Positions 1 through 9,071 of a stretch of 64,000 nucleotides of DNA are shown in pieces. The position numbers were made by a program, and so were the translations under genes. Numbering within the stretch: the first letter of the stretch is position 1; each line of letters begins with the position of its first letter. Source of the stretch: Stappia indica (GTDB lineage: Bacteria; Pseudomonadota; Alphaproteobacteria; Rhizobiales; Stappiaceae); NCBI RefSeq assembly GCF_020177335.1, contig NZ_JAIVMG010000001.1, positions 434,001 through 498,000 on the forward strand, read 5' to 3'. The notes under the pieces are model-generated. The model did not search any database, was not told the origin of the DNA, and saw only the letters and a list, made by a program, of their open reading frames with translations.

Positions 1-1774
1 CGGAGATGAAGAAGACACCGACGACGGCCGTTCCCAGAATGTACGCGATCTCCAGCGGTGTTCCCTTCAGGATCAGCGCCGGATTGAGCACGAAGAAGAA
101 CGGCACGAAGTAGATGATGCTGCCGAGCCGCATGGAGGTCAGGCCGGTCCGCATCGGGCTGGCACCGGCGATGCTGGCCGCCGTGAACGAGCCAAGCGCA
201 ACCGGCGGCGTGATGAAGGACAGCATGCCCCAGTAGAGGATGAACAGATGCACCGCCAACGGATCGAGACCGGCGGAGACAAGCCCCGGCGCCAGAATGA
301 TCGCGAGGAACACATAGGCGGCGGTCACCGTCATGCCCATGCCGAGGAGGAAGCTGGTCACCGCGCCCATCAAGAGCATCAGCACGGCACTGCCGCCGGC
401 CAGCACGATCAGATCGGTCGCCAAGGTTCCGGCCAGGCCGGTCACGACCAACGCGCCGATGATCAGGCCGATACCGGTCAGGATCGCGGTCAGCTCCACC
501 AGCGTCCGGCCGATGTCGTAGACCAGGTTGGTGGCGGCGGACCAGTTCAGCCGCTTGCCGAAGATCTGGTTGACCACCAGCAGAACGACGGTGGCGTAGA
601 ACGGCGCGGCGGCCTCCTGCTTCAGGAACAGGAGCATCCACATCAACAGCGCGAAGGCGAAGATATGGTGCCAGCCTTCCTTCAGGGCATCGCGCACCCG
701 GGGCAGATCCGCGCGCGGAATGCCCTTCAGCTTGCGACGGGCCGAATAGGCGTCGATCTGGAGGAACAGCGCCAGATAGTAGAGCACCGAGGGAATGATC
801 GCGGCGATCACCACGTCGGAATAGGGAATTTGCAGGAACGAGGCCATGATGAAGGCGGTCGCACCCATGACCGGCGGCATCAGGACCGCACCGGTCGAGG
901 CGCAGGCCTCCACGGCGGCGGCGTGCTCCTTGTCGAAGCCGGTCTTGCGCATCGCCGGGATCGACATGGCGCCGGTGGTCAGCACGTTGGTGATGACACT
1001 GCCGCTCATCGACCCGAGAAGGCCGCTGGAAAAGATCGAGACCTTGGCCGCGCCACCGCGTACGGTGCCGAGGATCGCGAAGGACAGATCCATGAACACC
1101 TTGCCGGCGCCGGTCGCCTGCAAGGCCGCGCCGAAGATGATGAAACCGACGACCAGTCCGCCAAAGGCCTGCATCGGAATGCCGAAGGCGCTTTCGCTGG
1201 AAAAGGCGTAGAAGCTGGCCGCGGTCTCCGGCTCCTGCGGGAACCCTTGAATGGGTCCGGGAACCTGATCCGCGACGAGCGGATACAGAGAGAAGATCGC
1301 GACGATGATGCCGAGCGCCGTGCCACCGGCGCGGCGGCTGGCCTCAACGAGAAGCAGCCAGAACAGCGCGGCGACGATCTGGGCTGAGACGGGAGCCACA
1401 TACTCCCAGCCGGCCATGACGATGGTTTCGCTGTTGAGATTGAAGAACAGCAGAATACCAGCCGCCACCAGCGCCAGCACCACATCGTAAAGCGGCACCC
1501 TGTCACGCGGCGCGGAGGCGCTCGCCGGGGCGACGATAAAGATGAAAGGCAGGATGAAGAGCGCAAGCAGATAGAGGAACGACGAGCCAACCAGCGTGTG
1601 CCCAACCAGAAACTGGAGATTGAACAACTGATTGATAACAACCCCCACCGCAGCGATCGTGGCGAGGACCAGAACGACGCGCCAAGTTCCGGTCAGAGTC
1701 CGGTAGCGGAGAGTCTCCGCTACCGTCTCGTTCCGTTCCTCGGTCGAGGGCGCATCGACCCCCGTCGTTGTCAT
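1..1774 (-). CDS. TAXI-type TRAP transporter fused permease (3' part missing)
   Basis: Integral membrane permease of a TAXI-TRAP secondary transporter, with the small (4TM) and large (12TM) membrane subunits fused. About 591 codons are in the window and the C-terminus lies beyond the left edge. The start ATG at 1774 overlaps the TGA of the upstream binding-protein gene (ATGA), which indicates translational coupling. Long hydrophobic segments run throughout, and the large-subunit core shows the family's glycine/serine-rich loops (a GLLGSMSGS stretch and a TGGAMMPPVMG-like loop). It faces a BKACE/SDR pair and an IclR regulator, so it probably imports a carboxylate that those enzymes degrade. 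The substrate cannot be read from the sequence. Confidence 0.9.
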   Translation of the reverse strand, partial: MTTTGVDAPSTEERNETVAETLRYRTLTGTWRVVLVLATIAAVGVVINQLFNLQFLVGHTLVGSSFLYLLALFILPFIFIVAPASASAPRDRVPLYDVVLALVAAGILLFFNLNSETIVMAGWEYVAPVSAQIVAALFWLLLVEASRRAGGTALGIIVAIFSLYPLVADQVPGPIQGFPQEPETAASFYAFSSESAFGIPMQAFGGLVVGFIIFGAALQATGAGKVFMDLSFAILGTVRGGAAKVSIFSSGLLGSMSGSVITNVLTTGAMSIPAMRKTGFDKEHAAAVEACASTGAVLMPPVMGATAFIMASFLQIPYSDVVIAAIIPSVLYYLALFLQIDAYSARRKLKGIPRADLPRVRDALKEGWHHIFAFALLMWMLLFLKQEAAAPFYATVVLLVVNQIFGKRLNWSAATNLVYDIGRTLVELTAILTGIGLIIGALVVTGLAGTLATDLIVLAGGSAVLMLLMGAVTSFLLGMGMTVTAAYVFLAIILAPGLVSAGLDPLAVHLFILYWGMLSFITPPVALGSFTAASIAGASPMRTGLTSMRLGSIIYFVPFFFVLNPALILKGTPLEIAYILGTAVVGVFFIS

Positions 1775-2931
1775 TTAAAGACAGGCTCCATGCCGGCTTC
1801 GGTCAGGGCAGCCGCACGGGCTTCGAGCCAGGCCTTTTCGAACGCCTCGACGGAGAGATCCGCGCCAGCGCTTGCCTTGAAGTCGGTCCAGGCTGTGGCC
1901 AGAACGTCCTGACGCTTGATCAGCCCGTCGTTGTGGGCCTGCATCTCGTCGGTCCACAGGCCCTTTTCCTTGAACAGGCGGATGGCGCCATCATGGTAGG
2001 GAACGGCCCACTTGAAGTTCTGCCGCTCCAGAGCCCAACCGGAGGCACCCGGGGCACCGTCCTTGTAGCTCGGGTAGAGGTCGACCATCGCCTTGGTCAT
2101 GGCATAGACCAGATCGTTGTCCTGGTTGGCGTAGACCATCAGCTGCGGCATCGGGTAGAGCGCGCCGTGATGCGGCTTCTCCGGGCTGACGCCCGCGCCT
2201 TCGGTGCCGACGCTGTAGACGAAATACGGCGCCTTGGCCTTGAGCGCGGCCCAGGCCTTGGTGTCGCTCTCCGGAACTTCCGGCCAGATCAGGCCACGCG
2301 GCGAAGCTTCGAGCTGGTAGGCCCGGCCGGTCGCCATCAGGGCGAAGGCAGCGTCCACCTTGTCGGAGATGATGCCGTCCCAGGAATCGCCGAAGCCGGA
2401 GAACTCGACCACTTCAACGTCGTCCCAGGTCAGGCCGGCGGAGGCCAGCAGAGCCTCGGTGTTGTAGTTCAGCGCCGCCGCTGCCTTGATGCGGGCAACG
2501 CGCTTGCCCTTCAGGTCGGCCAGGGTCTTGACGCCAATGTCATTGGCCACGCCGAGCCCGAGATTGGTGTCGCCGATCGAGGTCATGACGATGCGGATCG
2601 GCTGCGGCCCCCAGTCGGAACCGGAGAAGTCGAACACGCCTTCCTGGGCGAAGTAGCTGGCAACACCGCCGGCAATCGCATGCACCTTGCCGGCACGGGC
2701 CGGAATCGTGCGGGCAATGTCGTTCTTGCCCGGCAGGATGCGCAGGTTCACACCCAGCTCTTCCTTCATCGCCTTGCCGATGGCAACGGCCTGATTGTAG
2801 CTGGCGCCGCCAACGCCGTAGGACGACCAGGCGATGGTCTTCGGCAGTTCCTGCGCGGAAAGCGATGCCGTTCCCAGGATGGTCGCGGCAAGAGCGGCCG
2901 CAGCGAATGCGGTTTTCGAGTAGCGCTTCAA
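1771..2931 (-). CDS. TAXI family TRAP transporter solute-binding protein
   Basis: Periplasmic substrate-binding subunit, 386 aa, for the fused permease that follows it. It has an N-terminal Sec signal peptide (KR, then a run of Ala/Leu ending near SLSAQ) and then the TAXI/NMT1-like fold beginning KTIAWSSYGVGGASYNQ. The start is a TTG at 2931 preceded by GAGGAG at good spacing. The gene is divergent from the BKACE gene, and the shared intergenic region holds a palindrome that could be the IclR operator. Family members bind small carboxylates such as glutamate-like compounds; the ligand here is unknown. Confidence 0.92.
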   Translation of the reverse strand: MKRYSKTAFAAAALAATILGTASLSAQELPKTIAWSSYGVGGASYNQAVAIGKAMKEELGVNLRILPGKNDIARTIPARAGKVHAIAGGVASYFAQEGVFDFSGSDWGPQPIRIVMTSIGDTNLGLGVANDIGVKTLADLKGKRVARIKAAAALNYNTEALLASAGLTWDDVEVVEFSGFGDSWDGIISDKVDAAFALMATGRAYQLEASPRGLIWPEVPESDTKAWAALKAKAPYFVYSVGTEGAGVSPEKPHHGALYPMPQLMVYANQDNDLVYAMTKAMVDLYPSYKDGAPGASGWALERQNFKWAVPYHDGAIRLFKEKGLWTDEMQAHNDGLIKRQDVLATAWTDFKASAGADLSVEAFEKAWLEARAAALTEAGMEPVFK

Positions 2932-3037
2932 GTCTTTCTCCTCTCGGCTGACAAATTACCCGTCGAAGGGTGGATTCGCCCCTCCTATAGGCAGCTTGCA
3001 CAAAATCGCAACTTGGGAAAGCACAAAATGGCACACC

Positions 3038-3054
3038 GTTCCATATTGCGGAAC
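3038..3054. promoter_or_regulatory. Candidate IclR-family operator
   Basis: Imperfect palindrome GTTCC-N7-GGAAC (GTTCCATATTGCGGAAC) in the intergenic region between the divergent TAXI binding protein and the BKACE gene. Many IclR-family regulators bind short inverted repeats of the TTCC...GGAA kind, and an IclR gene lies 1.7 kb away beyond the SDR. The assignment is by pattern and position only. Confidence 0.4.
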
Positions 3055-3155
3055 AGTTGAGGTTGTGGCACAGCTAGCGCGCTCTGGTGCCGCGCAGTCT
3101 CATGCGCCGCGCCGGGCCGATTCAGGTTTTTTGGAACTTCCGGAGTGGAACGCGT

Positions 3156-4031
3156 ATGGCCGACAAAGTCATTATCACCTGTGCGATCACGGGATCCTTC
3201 GACACCCCCAGCAAGAGCGACGCGGTCCCCGTGACGCCGAAGCAGATCGCCGATTCGGCCATTGGCGCGGCCAAGGCCGGCGCGGCTGTGGCGCATATCC
3301 ATGTGCGCGATCCCGAAACGGCCGCTCCGTCGATGGACATCGCCCTTTACCGGGAAGTGGTCGAGCGCGTCCGCGACGCCGATGTCGACATCGTCCTCAA
3401 CCTCACCACCGGTGCCGGCGCGCGCTACATTCCTTCGGCCGAGAACATGAAGGTCGGCGGTCCGGGCACGACCCTTTGCTCGCCCGAAGAACGCGTCTCC
3501 CATGTTCTGGAGCTGAAGCCGGAGCTGTGCACGCTCGACATCGGCACCATGAACTTCGGCGAGCATGCCTTCCTCAACCTCCCCTCGCATCTGCGCACCA
3601 TGGCGCGGCTGGTCGAGGAAGCCGGCACCAAGCCGGAGCTGGAGGTCTTCGACATCGGCCACATCGTGCTGGCCAAGAAGCTGATCGCCGAGGGCGCCCT
3701 CACCGGCACCCCGCTGTTCCAGATCTGCCTCGGCATCCCCTACGGCGCGGATGCCACCCCGCAGTCGCACCTGTTCCTGCAGTCGCAGCTCCCGCAGAAC
3801 GCCAACTGGGCGGCCTTCGGCATCGGCCGGCAGGAGTTCGACATCGTGGCGCTGTCGGCGGTCTGCGGCGGCCATGTGCGCGTCGGTCTGGAAGACAATC
3901 TCTACCTGTCGCGCGGCGTCCTGGCACCGGACAACGCCTCGCTGGTGCGTCGCGCCGTCCAGATCCTGGAGGGTCTCGGCAAGGAAACCGCGAACGCCGC
4001 CGAAGCCCGCGAAATCCTGGAGCTTCGCTGA
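3156..4031 (+). CDS. Beta-keto acid cleavage enzyme (BKACE, DUF849)
   Basis: Predicted 291 aa zinc-dependent BKACE enzyme. The family condenses a beta-keto acid with acetyl-CoA to give acetoacetate plus a new CoA ester. Visible landmarks are the HxH zinc motif at residues 47-49 (HIHVRDPE), the GTTLCSPEERVSHVL and LCTLDIGTMNFG blocks, and the C-terminal GGHVRVGLEDNLYLSRG block. The ATG at 3156 is preceded by GGAG, and an upstream in-frame extension to 3087 has no family similarity. It sits 4 bases before an SDR gene, so the pair may first oxidise a 3-hydroxy acid and then cleave the keto product. The precise substrate (for example 3-keto-5-aminohexanoate or dehydrocarnitine in relatives) is not determinable. 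Confidence 0.92.
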   Translation: MADKVIITCAITGSFDTPSKSDAVPVTPKQIADSAIGAAKAGAAVAHIHVRDPETAAPSMDIALYREVVERVRDADVDIVLNLTTGAGARYIPSAENMKVGGPGTTLCSPEERVSHVLELKPELCTLDIGTMNFGEHAFLNLPSHLRTMARLVEEAGTKPELEVFDIGHIVLAKKLIAEGALTGTPLFQICLGIPYGADATPQSHLFLQSQLPQNANWAAFGIGRQEFDIVALSAVCGGHVRVGLEDNLYLSRGVLAPDNASLVRRAVQILEGLGKETANAAEAREILELR

Positions 4032-4035
4032 GCCG

Positions 4036-4788
4036 ATGCAGATTTCCGCGCAAACCCGGGTCCTGGTGACCGGCGGCTCCTCGGGCATCGGCCTTGCCAC
4101 CGTGGAGGCCTATCTGGCCGCAGGGGCAACGGTTGCGATCAACCATCTGCCGGGAGACGAAAATGTCCCGGCACTGCTCGCCCGTCTGCGTAAGGAACAC
4201 GGCGAAACCCGCGTTCTCTCCGCCCCAGGTGACGTCTCCGTCCGCACGGATGCGGAGACCATGGTCAAGACCGCGATCGCCGACCTCGGCGGGCTTGACG
4301 TTCTGGTAAACAATGCCGGCACGTCGGGAACGCTGGAGCCGATCCCCATGTCGGACCTCGACCGGCTCGACGATGCGTTCTGGGACAAGATCCTGAACAC
4401 CAACCTGATGGGTCCGTTCTGGTGTGCCCGGGCCGCAGCGCCGCATCTGCGCGACGGCGGCGCCATCGTCAACACCGCCAGCATTGCGGGCCTTGGCGGC
4501 GGTGCCAGCTCCATGGCCTATGCCGCCAGCAAGGCGGCGCTGGTCAACATGACCATCAATCTGGCCAAGGGACTGGGCCCGAAGATCCGCGTCAATGCGG
4601 TCGCGCCGGGCCTCACGCGCACCCCCTGGACCGAGACCTGGCCGGAGAGCCGGACCGAAAGCTCGCTGGCGGCAACCACCCTGAAGCGTTGGGTGGAAGC
4701 CTCCGATGTGGCGGAAGCGATCGTGTTCCTGTCGTGCAACGAAGCGATGACCGGACAAACGATCACGCTGGATTGCGGGCGCTTCTGA
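4036..4788 (+). CDS. SDR family NAD(P)-dependent oxidoreductase
   Basis: Classical short-chain dehydrogenase, 250 aa. It has the TGGSSGIG cofactor motif near residue 12, NNAG near 92, the catalytic Ser149, Tyr162 and Lys166 (YAASK), and a C-terminal TGQTITLDCG block typical of the FabG-like group. The ATG lies 4 bases after the BKACE stop, so the two genes are co-transcribed. The likely role is oxidation of a 3-hydroxy acid to the 3-keto acid used by BKACE (inferred from neighbourhood). A hairpin with a T-run follows the gene. Confidence 0.9.
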   Translation: MQISAQTRVLVTGGSSGIGLATVEAYLAAGATVAINHLPGDENVPALLARLRKEHGETRVLSAPGDVSVRTDAETMVKTAIADLGGLDVLVNNAGTSGTLEPIPMSDLDRLDDAFWDKILNTNLMGPFWCARAAAPHLRDGGAIVNTASIAGLGGGASSMAYAASKAALVNMTINLAKGLGPKIRVNAVAPGLTRTPWTETWPESRTESSLAATTLKRWVEASDVAEAIVFLSCNEAMTGQTITLDCGRF

Positions 4789-4823
4789 TCACCGGCCCCA
4801 TCGACCGTTGATCCGCTTTGAAG

Positions 4824-4862
4824 CCGGGCTGTCATCACCAGATGTCAGCCCGGTTTTCGTTT
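4824..4862 (+). terminator. Rho-independent terminator after the SDR gene
   Basis: Eight-base stem CCGGGCTG (4824-4831) pairs with CAGCCCGG (4846-4853) and is followed by TTTTCGTTT on the plus strand. It ends the BKACE-SDR unit and lies just before the convergent IclR stop. Confidence 0.75.
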
Positions 4863-4885
4863 GACCGAAGCGACGTGCCGAAACG

Positions 4886-5725
4886 TCAGATATTGCGGCC
4901 GGCCTCGACCTCGGCCACCAGCGCGCGCGGCGGCAGCGCCGAGATGTGGGAGGCGAGCGCCTCGATGGCCGGACCGAGTTCCGCGACAAGACGCTCCTTC
5001 GGCAACAGGGTCGCGACGCCGCCGCAATTGACCGCCATGCGCGTCTTGGTATCGAGATCGAGCACCGGCGCGGCGATGGCATGAATGCCCGGCAACCAGG
5101 TATCCATCGACAGACAGAACCCCTGCTCTGCGACCTGCCGCCGCGCTTCGGTGACCTTGTCGCCAAGGGTGGCTGCGGCCTGCGGATCACTCTCCGCCAG
5201 CAGCTCGGCGATCTCGGCGATCTCCGCCGCATCGCAGGCCGCCAGATAAGCCTGACCGATGGCGGAGACGACAATCGGCAGACGGTCGCCGACCGTCAGC
5301 CGGGTGGTGACCGCCGCCGCCCCGCGCGCCTGCTCGATATACAGCATGTGCACGCCCTGGCGGATGGCCAGCGACACCGAGACCGAGGCCCGGTCCGCCA
5401 ACTCCTGCATGGGCCGGCGGGCGCGCTGGCGGATGTTCATGCTCGCCAGCGCCGAATAGCCCAGACGCAACGCGCCGGCGCCGATTCGGAAGCCGCCGGT
5501 CTCAAGCGCCGGGCTGAGGTATCCCATGTCGCACAAGACGCCGGTCAGCCGCGAAACCGTCGATTTCGGCATTCCGGTGCGCGCCGATATCTCCGCATTG
5601 CTCAGACTGTCCTCGCCAACGCCGAAGGTTTCAAGGATCAGGAAGCCGCGTCGCAGGCTGTTCAGGGAAGTTTCCTTCTTCAAGGAGTGTCCTCGGCCAT
5701 TCTTATGTTTCAGGAGGGCGGTCAT
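4886..5725 (-). CDS. IclR family transcriptional regulator
   Basis: Repressor/activator of 279 aa. The winged helix-turn-helix spans roughly residues 20-85 (SLRRGFLILETF, then MPKSTVSRLTGVL as the recognition helix). The IclR effector-binding domain occupies the rest (LRLGYSALASMNIRQRA, SVSLAIRQG, GQAYLA). It is convergent with the BKACE-SDR pair and probably controls that locus and the TAXI transporter in response to the imported substrate. The ATG at 5725 gives a slightly long N-terminus with Lys/His-rich residues; a start some 15 codons further in is possible. Confidence 0.9.
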   Translation of the reverse strand: MTALLKHKNGRGHSLKKETSLNSLRRGFLILETFGVGEDSLSNAEISARTGMPKSTVSRLTGVLCDMGYLSPALETGGFRIGAGALRLGYSALASMNIRQRARRPMQELADRASVSVSLAIRQGVHMLYIEQARGAAAVTTRLTVGDRLPIVVSAIGQAYLAACDAAEIAEIAELLAESDPQAAATLGDKVTEARRQVAEQGFCLSMDTWLPGIHAIAAPVLDLDTKTRMAVNCGGVATLLPKERLVAELGPAIEALASHISALPPRALVAEVEAGRNI

Positions 5726-5827
5726 AGCAGATTATCAAGTGGTAATCAGCATTTATAGGCCATTACTCAACCAGAAGATGCCAAAGTCCTCACGCCAGTC
5801 GGCCGGTTCGGCGATGCCAGAACACAA

Positions 5828-5861
5828 AAAACCCGCCGACCTCAGAGAGCCGGCGGGTTTC
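5828..5861 (-). terminator. Rho-independent terminator after the RND pump operon
   Basis: Ten-base stem AAACCCGCCG (5829-5838) with CGGCGGGTTT (5851-5860). On the minus strand the hairpin is followed by TTTTTTGTG, so it terminates transcription from the efflux genes. The A/T arms make it potentially bidirectional. Confidence 0.8.
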
Positions 5862-5886
5862 GATTTCCTGGAGAGCGGCGACGCTA

Positions 5887-8800
5887 TCAGCCCGCCTGCG
5901 GCGCGGCCTCCTTGCCCGGCAGGGGCTCCTCCGGCTCGCGCTCCGTATCGGCGCCGCGATATTGCCCCTTCAGCCGCTCACGGATGATCTGCATCACCAC
6001 ATAGAGAACCGGAATGACGACAACGCCGAACAGGGTCGCGAACAGCATGCCGCCGAAGACCGCGTAGCCAATCGCCTGCTGGCTGGCCGCGCCGGCACCG
6101 GAGGCGGCCAGAAGCGGCACGACACCGAGCAGGAACGACAGCGCCGTCATCATCACAGCCCGGAACCGAAGGCCCGCCGCCTTGCGCGCGGCACCGATGA
6201 TCGACCGGCCCGCTGCCCGCTCCTCCATGGCGAATTCCACGATCAGAATCGCGTTCTTCGCCCCCATGCCGACCAGCATGATCATGCCGATCTGGGTGTA
6301 GAGGTTGACGTCCCGCCCGGTGACCAGAACGGCGACGAAGGCACCGAGCAGAGCGATGGTGACCGACATCAGGATGGCGATCGGCATCGACCAGCTTTCA
6401 TACTGGGCCACCAGGAAGAGATAGGCGAACAGGATCGACAGCAACAGGATGTAGATGACGATGGCGCCCGCCCCTTGCTGCTGCAGCGCCGTTCCGGTCC
6501 ATTCGTAGGCATACCCTGCGGGCAAGGCCTCGGCGGCCGCCTTCTCCATGTCCGCCATCACCGTACCGCTCGATGCCCCCTGCGCGGGCGAGGCGTTGAC
6601 CGACGCCGACCGGAACATGTTGTAGCGGTTGAGGATCTGCGGACCGAGGATATTCTCGATGTTGACCAGCGAGCGCAGTGGCACCATGTCGCCATCCGCG
6701 GAGCGGACGTAGAGCCGGTCGATATCCTCCACCTGATTGCGGAACGCGCCCTCCGCCTGGATCATCACCTTGTAGACCCGGCCGAAGAGATTGAAGTCAT
6801 TCACGTAGTACGAGCCGAGATAGGCCTGCAGCGTGAGGAAGACATCGGAGATCTTGACGCCCAGAAGCTTGGCCTTCTCCCGATCGAGATCGACAAACAC
6901 CTGCGGCACATTGGCCCGGAAGGTGGAATAGGCCTGGCCGATCGACTTCGCCTGATTGGCGGAATAGACCATCGAGCCGATGCCGGAGGCCAGATCCTGC
7001 GGCGTGCCGCCGCCGGTCTGCTGGACCTTCATTTCCACGCCGCCGGTGGTTCCGAGACCCGGGATCGGCGGCGCATTGAAGGCGATGATGTTGGCGCCGG
7101 CAATGGTGGAGAAGTCGCGCCACATGGTGGCCAGGATCCCATCCGCCTTCAGTGCCGGTGTCTGGCGCTCGTCCCAGGGGTCGAGCGTGACGATCACCAT
7201 CGCCGCATTCGGTGACAATCCGGCGTTCAGGATCGAGTAGCCGTTGACGATCACCACATTGGCGATGCCGTCGATCTTCTCCAGCCGGGTTTCCATCTCC
7301 TCGGTGATCTTGTCGGTACGCGGCAGCGCCGCGCCATCGGGCAGCTGCACGTCGACCATCAGGTAGCCCTGATCCTCCAGCGGCAGAAAGCCCTGCGGCA
7401 GCCGGCCGCCGAGCAGCACGATGAGCGCAACCGCCAGACCCACGACGCCCAGACCGATGAAGGAGCGCGGCAAGAGCCGGGAGACGACCCCGACATAGCT
7501 ATTGCGCATACCGTCGATGAGGCGCTCGAACACCGCGAAGATGCCCTTCGGCGGACCGCTGCGCAGCTTCAGCACCAAACCGCACAGCGCCGGCGAAAGG
7601 GTCAGGGCGTTGATCGAGGAAATCACCACCGCGACGGAAATCGTCACGGCAAACTGCGAATAGAGCCGACCGGTGATGCCCGGCATGAAGATGGTGGGCA
7701 CGAACACCGCGAGCAGCACCAGCGTGGTGGCGATCACCGGGGTGGTGATCTGCTCCATCGCCTTGGCGGTGGCCTCCTTCGGCGGAAGCCCCTCCTCCTC
7801 CATGATCCGTTCGACGTTCTCCACCACGATGATGGCGTCATCAACGACGATACCGATGGCCAGAACCAGCGCGAACAGGCTGATGGTGTTGAGCGACATG
7901 CCCGCCGCAAGGAGAATGGCGAAGGTGCCGATCAGTGACACCGGAATGGCAACCGTCGGAATGACCGTCGCGCGCCAGTTTCCAAGGAAGATGAACACCA
8001 CGGACACGACAAGCGTGAAGGTCAGGAACAGGGTGAAGACCACATCGCTCAGCGACTGCTTGACGAAGTCCGTCGTGTTGAACGGAACCTCATAGTCCAT
8101 GTCGTCGGGGAAGGCCTTCGACAGTTCCTCAAGCCGCTTGAGCACGCCTTCGGAGACCGCCAGGGCATTGGCTCCCGGCGCCTGATAGACCGCCAACACC
8201 GTCGCCGGACGGCCATTGAAGCGGCCGTTGGCGGAGTAGATCTGCGAGCCCAGTTCGACCCGGGCGACATCGCCGATGCGCACGACCGCACCATCGGACC
8301 CGGTGCGCAGCACGATCTGCTCGAACTGCTCGACGGTCGCCAGGCGTCCCTGTGCCTTGATGGTGTACTGGAACTGCTGCCCGTCCGGCACCGGCGGGGC
8401 GCCGATCTGGCCGGCGGCGACCTGCAGGTTCTGGTCCTGGATCGCCGAGATGAAATCCGCCGGCGTCATGCTCATGCTCGTCAGCCGGTCGGGGTCGAGC
8501 CAGATGCGCATGCCATAGGCAAAGTCGGTCAGCACGTCCGCCTTGCCGACGCCGGGAACACGCGCGAGCGCATCCTTCAGGTTGATCGAGGCATAGTTGG
8601 CGAGAAAGACCTCGTCATAGGTCTTGTTCGGCGAATAAAGCGTGGTGACCAGCAGCATGTTGGTGCTGGCCTTCTGCACCGTCACGCCGTTCTTGGTCAC
8701 GTCGGACGGCAGCTGGCTGGTCGCCTGGCTCACCCGGTTCTGCACGTTCACCGTGGCGATATCCGGATCGGTCCCGACCGCGAAGGTGACGTTGAGCGAA

Positions 8801-9066
8801 TAGTTGCCGTTGTCGGTGCTGTTCGACGACATGTAGATCATGTCGTCGACACCGTTCACCTGCGCCTCGATCGGCGCGGCGACGGTTTCCTCAAGCACCT
8901 CGGCGTTGGCGCCGGTGTAGGTGGCCGAGACATTGACCACCGGCGGCGTGATGTCGGGGAACTGCTCGACCGGGAGGGCCATGTAGCCCAGAGCGCCGGC
9001 AATCGAAATCACCAGCGAAATCACCAGAGCGAATTTCGGCCGGTAAATGAAGATCCGTGACAGCAT
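5887..9066 (-). CDS. HAE1-type RND efflux pump inner-membrane permease
   Basis: Proton-driven multidrug exporter subunit, 1059 aa, the normal length for AcrB-like trimers. The N-terminal TM1 is followed by VEQFPDITPPVV, a hallmark of the hydrophobe/amphiphile efflux family. The TM4 proton-relay motif VDDAIIVVENVER carries the paired Asp, and TM10 carries GMGAKNAILIVEF with the conserved Lys. It starts 5 bases after its membrane-fusion partner. No outer-membrane TolC-like gene is linked, so an unlinked channel is probably used. Substrates are unknown. Confidence 0.95.
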   Translation of the reverse strand: MLSRIFIYRPKFALVISLVISIAGALGYMALPVEQFPDITPPVVNVSATYTGANAEVLEETVAAPIEAQVNGVDDMIYMSSNSTDNGNYSLNVTFAVGTDPDIATVNVQNRVSQATSQLPSDVTKNGVTVQKASTNMLLVTTLYSPNKTYDEVFLANYASINLKDALARVPGVGKADVLTDFAYGMRIWLDPDRLTSMSMTPADFISAIQDQNLQVAAGQIGAPPVPDGQQFQYTIKAQGRLATVEQFEQIVLRTGSDGAVVRIGDVARVELGSQIYSANGRFNGRPATVLAVYQAPGANALAVSEGVLKRLEELSKAFPDDMDYEVPFNTTDFVKQSLSDVVFTLFLTFTLVVSVVFIFLGNWRATVIPTVAIPVSLIGTFAILLAAGMSLNTISLFALVLAIGIVVDDAIIVVENVERIMEEEGLPPKEATAKAMEQITTPVIATTLVLLAVFVPTIFMPGITGRLYSQFAVTISVAVVISSINALTLSPALCGLVLKLRSGPPKGIFAVFERLIDGMRNSYVGVVSRLLPRSFIGLGVVGLAVALIVLLGGRLPQGFLPLEDQGYLMVDVQLPDGAALPRTDKITEEMETRLEKIDGIANVVIVNGYSILNAGLSPNAAMVIVTLDPWDERQTPALKADGILATMWRDFSTIAGANIIAFNAPPIPGLGTTGGVEMKVQQTGGGTPQDLASGIGSMVYSANQAKSIGQAYSTFRANVPQVFVDLDREKAKLLGVKISDVFLTLQAYLGSYYVNDFNLFGRVYKVMIQAEGAFRNQVEDIDRLYVRSADGDMVPLRSLVNIENILGPQILNRYNMFRSASVNASPAQGASSGTVMADMEKAAAEALPAGYAYEWTGTALQQQGAGAIVIYILLLSILFAYLFLVAQYESWSMPIAILMSVTIALLGAFVAVLVTGRDVNLYTQIGMIMLVGMGAKNAILIVEFAMEERAAGRSIIGAARKAAGLRFRAVMMTALSFLLGVVPLLAASGAGAASQQAIGYAVFGGMLFATLFGVVVIPVLYVVMQIIRERLKGQYRGADTEREPEEPLPGKEAAPQAG

Positions 9067-9071
9067 CTGGC

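Noticed and set aside
248-1387. 379-codon plus-strand open frame over the TRAP permease
   Set aside because: Its product is Arg/Gly/His/Gln/Asp-rich low complexity, and the minus strand encodes a clear membrane permease. It is an antisense shadow caused by high GC content.
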